A stretch of DNA of 64,000 nt. Source: Streptomyces hawaiiensis. GTDB lineage: Bacteria > Actinomycetota > Actinomycetes > Streptomycetales > Streptomycetaceae. Below the pieces are notes generated by a model. It saw only the letters and a list, made by a program, of their open reading frames with translations. It was not told where the DNA came from and did not search any database. The stretch spans positions 6,634,001-6,698,000 of the forward strand of contig NZ_CP021978.1 in NCBI RefSeq assembly GCF_004803895.1, given 5' to 3'. The translations under genes and the position numbers were made by a program. This document shows, piece after piece, positions 56,641-64,000 of the stretch; within the stretch, counting starts at the first letter, position 1, and every line of letters starts with the position of its first letter.

Positions 56641-56952
56641 CTACTCCTGCGCGTGCCGGATGGCGTCCAGCACGATGTGCGCCACGTGGTCGTCGGTGAG
56701 GGTGTACCGCGTCTCGCGGGCCTGACGCCGGGCGGTGACGATCCGGGAGGTGCGCAGCACCCTCAGGTGCTGGGAGACCAGCGGCTGGCTCACGCCCAGG
56801 GCCGCCACCAGTTCATGGACGTACTTCCCGCCGCCCGACAACTCGCGCACGATGCCCAGCCGTACGGGGGAGGCCAGAGCGCGCAGCAGCTCACTGGCCG
56901 CCTGCAGGGTCGGGTCCGGCTCGTCCGTCGGGTGAGAGGGCGTCGTTGTCAT
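56641..56952 (-). CDS. ArsR/SmtB-family metal-sensing repressor
   Basis: 103 aa winged helix. The recognition helix is QPLVSQHLRVLRT. The C-terminal alpha-5 helix has D87-x-H89, H100 and E103, the exact spacing of the SmtB/CzrA zinc site (D-x-H-x10-H-x2-E). No Shine-Dalgarno precedes the ATG. A TAATGT -10 (minus strand, 56959-56964) lies seven bases upstream of the A of ATG, so the transcript is predicted to be leaderless. Stops six bases from the ABC operon end (convergent). Confidence 0.87.
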   Translation of the reverse strand: MTTTPSHPTDEPDPTLQAASELLRALASPVRLGIVRELSGGGKYVHELVAALGVSQPLVSQHLRVLRTSRIVTARRQARETRYTLTDDHVAHIVLDAIRHAQE

Positions 56953-56978
56953 ATGCGCACATTAGCATGTGACAACGA
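56943..56978 (-). promoter_or_regulatory. Large palindromic ArsR operator over its own start
   Basis: TCGTTGTCATATGC (56943-56956) and GCATGTGACAACGA (56965-56978) are complementary except one base, with an 8-nt spacer. It spans the arsR -10 element and start codon: an ideal autorepression site. Confidence 0.75.
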
Positions 56979-56984
56979 TTTCCA
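56970..56984 (-). promoter_or_regulatory. Zur-box-like element 1
   Basis: TGACAACGATTTCCA fits TGnnAAnnnTTnnCA, the pattern of the actinobacterial Zur box (S. coelicolor consensus core TGAAAATCATTTTCA; about 11 of 15 bases agree). It overlaps the outer arm of the ArsR operator, -18 to -32 from the arsR start. Confidence 0.45.
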
Positions 56985-57013
56985 GTTCACTCCCTCGCCG
57001 GGGGCGGAACCTG

Positions 57014-57313
57014 TCAGTGGTCGTCCCAGTGTCCCTCGTGGGCGGCGTGGCGGTGGCCGTCGTGCACGTAGTCCGTGTGGTCGTCGTGGCGTACGGCCAG
57101 ATGGCCGCAGTCGTCACCGTGCTGGTGGTCGTGGTTCCGGTGCACCGCGTGGCCGCCGTTCGCGCACTCGTCGGCGTGGTCCTCGTGCATCCGGTGGATG
57201 TGGCCGTCGTGGGCGTAGTCGGTGTGGTCGCCGTGGGGGAAGGCGAGGTGGCCGCAGTCGTCGCCGTGGGCGTGCGCGTGGTCCTCGTGGGTGATGTGCT
57301 CGGCGGTGGTCAT
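57014..57313 (-). CDS. Histidine-rich metal-binding protein with internal repeats
   Basis: 99 aa, start at ATG 57313 with GAGGAG seven bases upstream. 27 histidines, four acidic CxxH-type spots: two tandem units of about 45 residues share HGDDCGHLA, DHTDY-HDGH and HxxHE elements. No signal peptide, so an intracellular zinc/nickel-binding store or chaperone is likely. It precedes arsR in the same direction by 61 bp and shares promoter motifs with it. Confidence 0.8.
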   Translation of the reverse strand: MTTAEHITHEDHAHAHGDDCGHLAFPHGDHTDYAHDGHIHRMHEDHADECANGGHAVHRNHDHQHGDDCGHLAVRHDDHTDYVHDGHRHAAHEGHWDDH

Positions 57314-57374
57314 GGTGGTGCTCCTCGTGTGTGCTGGTGGCCGCCCGAGGTGCTTCGGTCGGGCGGGCATGGCG

Positions 57375-57409
57375 ACATTAACATATAGCGATCCCTGCAT
57401 GTATTGTCG
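57375..57409 (-). promoter_or_regulatory. Promoter/operator of the His-rich gene
   Basis: ACATTAACATAT (57375-57386) matches ACATTAGCATGT in the arsR operator (56959-56970) at 10 of 12 bases. On the minus strand CGACAA (57404-57409) and TATATG (57382-57387) with a 16-base gap form a candidate -35/-10. An inverted CGACA/TGTCG pair frames the region. Confidence 0.5.
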
Positions 57410-57473
57410 GAGTGCCCGCCCCCACCCGCCACCCGGAGCGGGTGCACGAGTGAATCGCCGGGCCAGGGGGCTT

Positions 57474-58232
57474 CTAGCGCACCGCCACGACCACGCAGCT
57501 GTCGCCGTACTGCCACACCGGGCCGGCCGTGCCGAAGCCCGCCTGCCGGAGCAGCTCGAGGTGGGCGGAGAGGGAGAGTCCGGCGGGGGTGTCGAGGGGG
57601 GCTTCGCGGCGGCGGCGCTCGGCCAGGAGGTCGGTCAGCTCCGGGTCGTCGCCGACCGCGGCCCACCAGGAGCCCCAGTCCTCGTGCGCGAACGCCCGCT
57701 GCCGGGCGGCCCGGCAGCGCCCGACATGGGCGGCGATCCCGGCCGGGCCGGTCTCGCCCTGGGGGAGATGGTCACCGTTGACGAGGACGCCTCCGGGACG
57801 CAGCAGCGCGGCGAGCTGCCGGTAGGTGTCGAGCAGGGTGTCGCGGTCGAGGTAGTGCAGGGCCGTCGTGGAGACCGCCGCGTCCAGGGGCCGGTCCAGA
57901 TCCAGGGCCCATACCCAGCCGGGCGCGCCGATCTCCGCGTCGACGTAGCGGGCCGCGTCCGGGTGGTGGGTGCGGCCCAGCTCCAGCAGCAGGGGATCCC
58001 GGTCCACGGCCACGATCTCGGCGTCCGGCAGCCGCCGGATCAGCCGGGCCGCGAGGGAGCCGGGCCCACAGCCCAGGTCCACGACGAGGGGCGGGGTCAC
58101 GCGCCCCGCCGTGACGTGCTCGACGACATCGGCGATCACCGTGAACCGCTCCTCGCGGTCGACGGCGTACCGCTGCTGCTGGAGCTCCCAGCGCTCCACC
58201 CATCGCTCCGCCGTCGCCATGCTCAGCCCCAT
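57474..58232 (-). CDS. Class I SAM-dependent methyltransferase
   Basis: 252 aa. Motif I VVDLGCGPGSLAARL (about 49-63), motif II DRDPLLL, motif IV LDAAVSTTALHYL and motif V-type GGVLVNGDHL. Start is the first of two ATGs (58232; 58220 is also possible). Lies between the metal-regulated genes and the PLP/sulfur operon, with a Zur-box-like palindrome 57 bp upstream. Substrate unknown; could modify the product of the sulfur operon (inference). Confidence 0.8.
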   Translation of the reverse strand: MGLSMATAERWVERWELQQQRYAVDREERFTVIADVVEHVTAGRVTPPLVVDLGCGPGSLAARLIRRLPDAEIVAVDRDPLLLELGRTHHPDAARYVDAEIGAPGWVWALDLDRPLDAAVSTTALHYLDRDTLLDTYRQLAALLRPGGVLVNGDHLPQGETGPAGIAAHVGRCRAARQRAFAHEDWGSWWAAVGDDPELTDLLAERRRREAPLDTPAGLSLSAHLELLRQAGFGTAGPVWQYGDSCVVVAVR

Positions 58233-58288
58233 CCGGTCGCGCCACCTCGCCGTCTCGCACCTGACTCATTCCGGTCCGAGCCTACAGG

Positions 58289-58303
58289 TGGAAACGGTTC
58301 CCA
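58289..58303 (-). promoter_or_regulatory. Zur-box-like element 2
   Basis: TGGAAACGGTTCCCA, a 7-1-7 near-perfect palindrome of the form TGnnAAnnnTTnnCA, lies 57 bases before the methyltransferase start, at the end of the desulfurase gene's downstream gap. Agrees with the Zur pattern at fixed positions, less well at the centre. Confidence 0.45.
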
Positions 58304-58322
58304 TTACGCCTGGTCGGCGGTG

Positions 58323-59519
58323 TCACGGGAGTGAGGCGAGAACCGACAGCAGCCGGTCGATCTCCTCAACCGTGTTGTACACATGCAGACTCACCCGCAC
58401 CGAACCGGTCTTCTCGCCCGCGTCACCCTGGCAGTGATGGTCGGAGCGGACCATGAACCCGTGGCTGAACAGGATGAACCCCAGGTCGCCCGAGTCGATG
58501 GCGCGGTGCCGCAGAGTCACGATGCCCTGGCGGCGCTGCACGGTCGTGTCGGCGGCCAGGCTGAGCGGGCAGCCGAGGATCTCGTAGGCGTCCAGCCGGC
58601 GCAGCCCCTCGGTGAGCCGGGCCGCGAGGTCGGCCGTCCAGCGCTCGATCCGGTCGACACCGGCCGCCTCCAGCCAGTCCAGGGCCGCTTCGAGCGAGGC
58701 GATGCCCACGGTGTTCGGGGTGCCGCTCCACCCGCCGGGCACGAACGCCGGCCCGCGCGCCTGCCGGGCCCACACCGCCCCGGAACCGGGCAGGGCCAGC
58801 GCCTTGTGCCCGGAGAACACCACGAAGTCGACATCCAGCTCCGCCACGGACACCGGCAGATGACCGACGCTCTGCGCGGCGTCCAGACAGATGACCGCGT
58901 CCGGGCCGACGGCCTCGCGGATGCGCTGCACGTTCATGTCGCTGCCGTAGACGTGGTGCACATGAGTGGTGGCGACGAACCGGGTGCGCGGGCCCGCCCG
59001 TTCGGTCAGCGCCCGGTGGTCGTAGTCCCCGGAGCCGCTCTGGTACGGCATCGGCACCACCCGGACGTGCACGCCCTCCCGGTCGAGCAGCCGCTGGACC
59101 TCCAGCCAGGGCGTGATGTTGGCCTGGTGGTCGGCGTCCGGTACGACGATCTCGTCGCCGTCGCGCAGGAAGCCCGGCAGCCAGTCGCGGGCGATGCTGC
59201 GCAGCCCCTCGGTGGTGCCGCCGGTGAAGTGGACGGCGGAGTGCTCCGGCCGGTCGTCCCCGAGGAACCGGGCCACGCGCCCGCGGGTCCGCTCGACCAG
59301 CTCCGTGGTGCGGTTGGCCCAGGTGTAGGTGCCGCGCGCGGCGTTGGCGTTGGACGTGGTCAGATACGTCTGCACGGCGTCCAGGACGGCCTGCGGCTTC
59401 TGTGCCGTGGCCGCGCTGTCCAGGTACGCCAGCTCGGGGTGCCCGGTGACGATGGGGAACTGGGCGCGCAGCGCCTGCTGCCACGGGCGCGGATCCTCGC
59501 GGGTGATCGGTGCGGTCAT
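58323..59519 (-). CDS. Class V aminotransferase, SufS/CsdA-like cysteine desulfurase
   Basis: 398 aa. PLP enzyme with GGTTEGLRSIA, an HQANITPW segment, the Schiff-base lysine in SGHKALALPGSG and the sulfur-accepting cysteine in RSDHHCQGD (C363, same place as E. coli SufS C364). It would take sulfur from cysteine. ATG at 59519, five bases after the preceding gene's stop. Third gene of the sulfur/PLP operon; no suf genes nearby, so a specialised role is likely. Confidence 0.85.
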   Translation of the reverse strand: MTAPITREDPRPWQQALRAQFPIVTGHPELAYLDSAATAQKPQAVLDAVQTYLTTSNANAARGTYTWANRTTELVERTRGRVARFLGDDRPEHSAVHFTGGTTEGLRSIARDWLPGFLRDGDEIVVPDADHQANITPWLEVQRLLDREGVHVRVVPMPYQSGSGDYDHRALTERAGPRTRFVATTHVHHVYGSDMNVQRIREAVGPDAVICLDAAQSVGHLPVSVAELDVDFVVFSGHKALALPGSGAVWARQARGPAFVPGGWSGTPNTVGIASLEAALDWLEAAGVDRIERWTADLAARLTEGLRRLDAYEILGCPLSLAADTTVQRRQGIVTLRHRAIDSGDLGFILFSHGFMVRSDHHCQGDAGEKTGSVRVSLHVYNTVEEIDRLLSVLASLP

Positions 59520-59524
59520 GCCGG

Positions 59525-60844
59525 TCAGTCCCGCACCAGGGGCGCGCCCGCGTCCCGCCAGGCGATGATGCCGCCGGCCAGGCTGCGCACGTCCGGGTGG
59601 CCCATCCGGGTCAGCAGCGCCGCGTACCGGGCGGACTGCTCGCCCACCGGGCACGCCAGCAGGACCGGCTGACGGCGGCTGAACGGCAGCCCGCCCCGGA
59701 CGAGTTCGGCGAACAGCTCGTCGACGATGTTGACCGATCCGTCGATGTGCAGCGCCGCGTAGGCGTAGGAGCTGCGCAGGTCGACCACGAGGGGCCGGTC
59801 GGTCTCGATCCAGCGCCGGGCCTCGGCCACGGTGACCGACGGCGCCTCGCCGACCTCGGCGTCGGACAGGTCGGCCGGCGAGTTCTGCCGGGGCGGCCGG
59901 CCCAGCAGATCGGGCCGCCGCTGCCGGACGTAGCTCAGATAGCTCTCCACCCGGTCACAGACGATGAACACCGCGGTCCGCCGCTCCTGCGACTCCTCCT
60001 CCAGCGCCCGCAGATGGCGGACGGCGCCGAAGTAGGCGGCGCCTCCGGTGGGCCCGCCGAGGATGCCGCAGCGGCGGTTCAGGGTCAGCATCCCCTCGAT
60101 CGCCTCGTCGGCACTGACCGACTCCATCGTGTCGTACGTCTCCGGGTCGAACAGGCCGACCTCCTGCACCTCGTCGATGGTGCGGATCCCCGGGATGAAG
60201 TCGGACTTGGCCGCGACCAGACCGACCACCCGCACGGACGGGTCCTCCTCCCGCAGGGCGCGGGCGACCCCCGTGGAGGAACCGGCCGTGCCCACGCAGG
60301 CGACGAACCAGTCCGGGACCCGGCCGTCCAGGTCCTTGACGATCTCCGGCCCGGTGCCGGTGAGATGGGCCTCGGTGTTGCGCGCGTTGAAGTACTGGTC
60401 GGTGTGCAGATAGGCGCTGCCCGAAGCGGACAGCGTCCGGTGGAAGAGGGTCAGCGGATCGTCCGTGGCGGTCGGGTCCAGGCACTCGCTCTGCCCCGGC
60501 AGCTCCTCGATCTCCGCGCCGAGCAGCAGCAGGAGGTCCTTGATCTCCGGGACCCGCATCCGGTTGGTGACGCTCTTGAAGCCCAGGCCGTGCATGCCCG
60601 CGATGACGGCGAGGGCCTTGGCCGTGTTGCCGCTGGACAACTCGACCACCTGACTGCCCTGTTCGACCGCCTCGGCGAGCAGGGGCTCCGCCATGCTCCA
60701 GGCGGCCCGGTCCTTGACCGAGCCGAACGGGTTGAGCATTTCGAGCTTGGCGTACAGATCGATGGTGCGCAGGCCGTGCACCGCCGGGTCTATCCGCACC
60801 AGAGGGGTGTTGCCTATCGCCTCGGTGATGCTGTCGTACCTCAC
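59525..60844 (-). CDS. Cysteine synthase-type PLP enzyme fused to rhodanese
   Basis: 439 aa. Residues 1-320: fold-II PLP enzyme with GNTPLVRI, the PLP lysine in GSVKDR (K44), SSGNTAKALA and GGPTGGAAY. It resembles CysK/SbnA-type enzymes. Residues about 345-439: a rhodanese domain with active-site loop CPVGEQS (C398). A sulfurtransferase fused to a cysteine-synthase-like enzyme is unusual. GTG start overlaps the decarboxylase stop (GTGA). Confidence 0.85.
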   Translation of the reverse strand: MRYDSITEAIGNTPLVRIDPAVHGLRTIDLYAKLEMLNPFGSVKDRAAWSMAEPLLAEAVEQGSQVVELSSGNTAKALAVIAGMHGLGFKSVTNRMRVPEIKDLLLLLGAEIEELPGQSECLDPTATDDPLTLFHRTLSASGSAYLHTDQYFNARNTEAHLTGTGPEIVKDLDGRVPDWFVACVGTAGSSTGVARALREEDPSVRVVGLVAAKSDFIPGIRTIDEVQEVGLFDPETYDTMESVSADEAIEGMLTLNRRCGILGGPTGGAAYFGAVRHLRALEEESQERRTAVFIVCDRVESYLSYVRQRRPDLLGRPPRQNSPADLSDAEVGEAPSVTVAEARRWIETDRPLVVDLRSSYAYAALHIDGSVNIVDELFAELVRGGLPFSRRQPVLLACPVGEQSARYAALLTRMGHPDVRSLAGGIIAWRDAGAPLVRD

Positions 60845-62307
60845 TGAGCTCCCCTCAAGGGCGTGATCGGCCAGAACTGGTCGTCCAGGCACCAGCGCCA
60901 CGCGTCGCCGTCCTGCCAGGCGGCGACCTTGCGGGCGGCGGGCTGGTGCTGGGCGCGTGTGGCGTGGAAGTCCATGGCGTAGCCGGCGGTGTTGGCGAAG
61001 GCCAGCAGGTCGCCGGGTTCCGGGCGGCGCGGCAGGAACACCGTGCGCCGGGTGATCAGGTCGGTCTCCAGGCAGAGGCTGCCGAAGAGGTGCACGGCGA
61101 CGGGCCCTCCGCCCGGACCGGCTCCGCCGCGGGGGATGACGACCGGGTCCATCAGCACCCCGTGGTCCTCCAGGGCGATGTCGTCCGCCTTCGCGGCCAG
61201 CCGTACCAGCAGTTCCCCGCCGGTGTCCTGGGCGCGGACCTCCAGGACCCGCGCCAGCGTGAGTCCGCACTGGTCCAGCAGTGCCCGGCCGGGCTCGGTG
61301 TGCAGGTCGTACAGGTGCTCCAGCAGCAGCGCGGCCAGCGGGCGCCCGCCCAGCGAGGCGGCGGGCTGGGCCAGCAGCTCGTCCAGGTAGGCGGCGCCGG
61401 CGACGGACCGGTGGGCGGGGTAGAGACCGAGCGTGCCGCGCAAAGTGCCGGACTCGTTGCGCAGCCCGTAGCCGTGCCCGCCCCAGGTCAGCGGGGGGCG
61501 CCGGCCGAGGACGGCTTCGGTCAGCCCGGTCGTGTACGCCTCCCAGTGCTCCCGCTCGGCGAGGTAGCTGATGCCGAACCCGCCGCCGATGTCCACGGCC
61601 CGCGGCCGCAACCCCCGGCTCCGGCACAACTCCAGTGCGGCCAGGCTCCCTTCGAGGGCGGTCGCCTTCTCCGCGACGCTCGTCGTGTCCAGATGGAAGG
61701 CCACCCCCGCCGGATCGACCGCGTCGGCATGCCGCTCCGCCGCCTCCAGCAGCAGCTCCAACTCCCCTACGGGCGTGCCGAAGCGGCTGCGCCGGCTCAG
61801 CACTTTCACGCCCGTCGTCTCGAAACCCGACAACCGCAGCAGCACCCGCACCGGGGCGAGCGCGTGCTTGCGGACCAGGGTGGCGAGCTGGTCCAGCTCG
61901 GCGACGGCATCGACGCTGACCGTGACGCCCGTACGCGCCGCCAGCCACAGGAACTCGGGGTTCTTCGGCCCCGTGGCCGTGATCCGGCCGGCGCCGAAAC
62001 CGGCACCCAGCGCGTGCTGCAACTCACCCAGCGACGCGACGTCCACGCCCGCGTCCGTCGCGGCGAGCCGCCGCAGCAGCGCACTGGACCGGTTGGCCTT
62101 GTGGGCGTAGAAGACCTGCCCCGACAGATGGTGCGCCCGGTACACCGACCGGAACCGCTCCAGGTTCTCGGCGATCTGGTCCGGCACCACGACGTGCAGG
62201 GGTGAGCCGAGCCCGTCGGTGAGCGAGTGCAGCGTGTTCTGCGCCGCCACGAGCGACCTCAGTCGTGGCTCCAGCCGCGGTTCGAGATACAAGGGCCGGC
62301 CGTCCAT
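60841..62307 (-). CDS. Y4yA-type fold-III PLP decarboxylase
   Basis: 488 aa, ATG at 62307 with AGGAGGGGGAG upstream. Alanine racemase/LysA-like fold III: PLP lysine in FYAHKAN (K70), DIGGGFGISY (about 245) and the C-terminal beta domain LFGSLCLETDLI. Looks like diaminopimelate/ornithine decarboxylases but with family features of Y4yA proteins, found beside a cysteine-synthase homologue in Rhizobium NGR234. First gene of the operon. Substrate unknown. Confidence 0.8.
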   Translation of the reverse strand: MDGRPLYLEPRLEPRLRSLVAAQNTLHSLTDGLGSPLHVVVPDQIAENLERFRSVYRAHHLSGQVFYAHKANRSSALLRRLAATDAGVDVASLGELQHALGAGFGAGRITATGPKNPEFLWLAARTGVTVSVDAVAELDQLATLVRKHALAPVRVLLRLSGFETTGVKVLSRRSRFGTPVGELELLLEAAERHADAVDPAGVAFHLDTTSVAEKATALEGSLAALELCRSRGLRPRAVDIGGGFGISYLAEREHWEAYTTGLTEAVLGRRPPLTWGGHGYGLRNESGTLRGTLGLYPAHRSVAGAAYLDELLAQPAASLGGRPLAALLLEHLYDLHTEPGRALLDQCGLTLARVLEVRAQDTGGELLVRLAAKADDIALEDHGVLMDPVVIPRGGAGPGGGPVAVHLFGSLCLETDLITRRTVFLPRRPEPGDLLAFANTAGYAMDFHATRAQHQPAARKVAAWQDGDAWRWCLDDQFWPITPLRGAQ

Positions 62308-62780
62308 GCGCGCTCCCCCTCCTGAGGCCGCCGCACCCGGCATCCGGGCACGTCGGACACTCCCCGCGTTTCGCCGTATAGCCCATATCCATTCTTCGGT
62401 CGCTTTACGCCCTGTAAGGCCCGGGCCTGTCCCGTTGCCGGTGTGAAGCGGATCACGGGCCGCACCCGCAGCGCGCGCCGGGCGCGAGCCGACGGCATCC
62501 GCCGAGCGGCCGAGCACCCTCGCCGTTACCGGGTCGCGCCGTTCGCCGCCGTAACGGGAGAAGCGGTCGTCCTCGTCGTCGACGAGGGGGACATGGTGGG
62601 TCGGATCCGACGTGCCAGGAGCGTGAGCGGGCCCGGCGGCGCATGCCGCTCCTCGCGGAGACCGTGAGCCGTCCGCCCCGGGTGCGGTGGCGGCGTCACG
62701 GTCGCCATCGGCCGCACACATGCGCGTCCCCTGCCGGGGTACCCCGGCCGAAACCGGCACCGAACCGTCCGAGGAGGGAC
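62308..62780. promoter_or_regulatory. Divergent promoter region
   Basis: 473 bp between the PLP operon and the mannose-6-phosphate isomerase-like gene. On the minus strand a CTATACGG motif (62375-62381 region) in AT-rich sequence could be the -10 of the PLP operon. The inverted repeat CCGTTAC-N21-GTAACGG spans 62523-62557. No gene. Confidence 0.4.
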
Positions 62781-63854
62781 GTGGACTGGCATCCGCTGCG
62801 GCTGACCACCCCCGTCAAGCAGCACGTCTTCGGCGGGCGGGCCATCGCCGAGCGGCTGGGTCGCACCGGCCTGCCCGACGGCCCGATCGCGGAGACGTGG
62901 GAGGTCAGTGACGTCGACGGTGACGCCTCGGCCGTCCTCGACGGCCCCCTGGCCGGGCGCACGCTGGGCCACATCATGGCCGAGCACGCCGAGGAACTGC
63001 TGGGACCGCACCCGCGCCCCGGCCCCCGCTTCCCGCTCCTCACGAAGTTCATCGACGGCAGCCGTCCGCTCCCGGTCCATCTGCACGCCGACGACGCCAC
63101 CGCCCGGCGGCTGGAGGGCGAACCCAACGGCAAGACCGAGGCCTGGCACGTCCTGGACGCCGCCCCGGGAGCCACCGCCCTGGTCGGCGTACACCCCGGC
63201 GTCGACCGCGACGGCCTGCACCGCGCGCTGCTCGCGCAGGGCTTCGACGCGGTCATGCGCCGCCTGCCGGTCCGCGCCGGCCAGACGGTCTACGTCCCCG
63301 GCGGCACCCTGCACAGCTTCGGTCCGGACACGCTCGTGTACGAGATCGAGCAGACCTCCGACATCCAGCAGCACGCCATGCGCAGCCACATGGAGGACGG
63401 CTCGCCCGTGCCCGACCGGGAGTGGCACACCAACCTCGCCCGCCTCCTCGACGAGTGGCGCCCCGAGCCCCGGCCCGAGTTCCACCCGGGTCTGAGTATC
63501 CCCCTGGACGACGGCGTCGCACGCACGGTGCTCTGCGCCGGCCCGCACTTCGCCCTCGAACGCTGGGCCGCCGGCACCAGGACGCCCCTGGTGCACACCT
63601 TCTCCACCGTGCGGATCCTCACCAACGTCGGCTCCCCGGTCACCGTCACCTCCGGCCCCTGGACCGGCCCCCTGGACCGCGCCCGCACCCTCCTCCTGCC
63701 CGCCGCCCTCGGCGAGGTCCGCGTCCAGGGCCCCGCCGACGTGCTGATCGGCTACGTCCCCGATCTCCACCGCGACATCCGCGCCCCGCTCCTGGCCGCC
63801 GGTCACGGCCCTGCCGCCGTCGCCGCCCTCGGCGAGGGGCTCGGTCCGCGGTAG
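62781..63854 (+). CDS. manA: Type I mannose-6-phosphate isomerase-like protein
   Basis: 357 aa from GTG 62781 (GAGGAGG just upstream, short spacing). Cupin-type phosphomannose isomerase: PLPVHLHADD (zinc His) near residue 96-105, GKTEAWHVL near 116-124, and a PGGTLHSF catalytic region near 172-180 with a later YEIEQ. It interconverts mannose-6-P and fructose-6-P. Divergent from the PLP operon. ManA is a zinc enzyme, the only link to the metal theme (inference). Confidence 0.83.
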   Translation: MDWHPLRLTTPVKQHVFGGRAIAERLGRTGLPDGPIAETWEVSDVDGDASAVLDGPLAGRTLGHIMAEHAEELLGPHPRPGPRFPLLTKFIDGSRPLPVHLHADDATARRLEGEPNGKTEAWHVLDAAPGATALVGVHPGVDRDGLHRALLAQGFDAVMRRLPVRAGQTVYVPGGTLHSFGPDTLVYEIEQTSDIQQHAMRSHMEDGSPVPDREWHTNLARLLDEWRPEPRPEFHPGLSIPLDDGVARTVLCAGPHFALERWAAGTRTPLVHTFSTVRILTNVGSPVTVTSGPWTGPLDRARTLLLPAALGEVRVQGPADVLIGYVPDLHRDIRAPLLAAGHGPAAVAALGEGLGPR

Positions 63855-63971
63855 CACGGCGGTGACATTCGGGACGGATCCGTAGCAGGCGTACAGGGCA
63901 ACGGATGCGGGGGGTGGCGGGTCGTACGGGGGGCAAGGGCTGAAGCCCGCGCATTCGACTGGGGGAAACCC
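63855..63971. other. Intergenic gap before the last ORF
   Basis: 117 bp; GGGGGAAACCC before the ATG at 63972 is a possible ribosome site. No hairpin evident. Confidence 0.35.
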
Positions 63972-64000
63972 ATGGGGGAGACCATGCAGATCCGTGACCG
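63972..64000 (+). CDS. Partial ORF cut by the window end
   Basis: ATG at 63972 with GGGGGA five bases upstream; only MGETMQIRD is visible. A second ATG four codons later is an alternative. Identity cannot be judged. Confidence 0.35.

Overview
The window is a very GC-rich, densely coding chromosomal segment of a Streptomyces-type actinomycete. GTG starts and 4-nt GTGA/ATGA stop-start overlaps are common, and there are lineage-typical families such as DUF6099, DUF5999, DUF6299, an SAV_2336-type domain, ECF41/SigJ, a SepF-like protein and an F420-type LLM oxidoreductase. I found no tRNA, rRNA, CRISPR array, transposase or phage block.

Layout. 0-9 kb: a methyltransferase, a Zn amidase, an acyltransferase, a 56-aa protein, an orphan double-glycine-leader peptide with its own terminator, a tandem pair of CNNM/CBS membrane proteins and a GT-C-like membrane protein. 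9-13 kb: a 1340-aa fused assimilatory nitrate reductase/flavoprotein behind GlnR-like half-sites. Its molybdenum need fits a modABC operon at 42-45 kb. 13-21.8 kb: housekeeping and conserved genes, then the Hen1/Pnkp RNA-repair pair, whose ligase domain carries an in-frame 34-bp inverted-repeat insert.

21.9-33.5 kb is the most interesting stretch. It holds a vWA/MoxR/VMAP-type conflict core (VMAP-like protein, AAA ATPase, and a giant vWA-like + NB-ARC + TPR protein), an alpha/beta hydrolase, a caspase-like protease, a 78-aa FxsA-like peptide and an HExxH peptide-modifying enzyme. The VMAP-like protein and the caspase carry similar small helical domains at opposite ends, as expected for adaptor-effector coupling. 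A peptide-modification module is thus joined to what looks like a programmed-death or immunity circuit, without the radical-SAM maturase expected of FxSxx-COOH systems.

33.6-36.4 kb: arginine deiminase, ornithine carbamoyltransferase and a RsbW-like ATPase. 36.7-40 kb and 46.4-50.5 kb are two halves of one aromatic acyl-CoA pathway (enoyl-CoA hydratase, bifunctional aminobenzoyl/salicylyl-CoA monooxygenase-reductase; PaaX regulator, aryl-CoA ligase, acyl-CoA dehydrogenase, RidA). They are separated by sigJ, an NDH-2-like oxidoreductase, modABC and a YihY protein, yet both promoters carry the same element (TGACGACAGTCA-N9-GATAGC), so they probably form a split regulon. 50.5-51.4 kb: a DUF5999 gene and a secreted DUF6299 protein with an attenuator-like leader.

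51.5-62.3 kb looks metal- and sulfur-related: a Dpp/Opp-like ABC transporter, an ArsR/SmtB regulator with an intact alpha-5 metal site and a probable leaderless transcript, a 27-histidine repeat protein, a methyltransferase, and an operon of a Y4yA-type PLP decarboxylase, a cysteine synthase-rhodanese fusion and a SufS-like desulfurase. Zur-box-like palindromes occur here. The window ends with a divergent mannose-6-phosphate isomerase-like gene and the first codons of another ORF.
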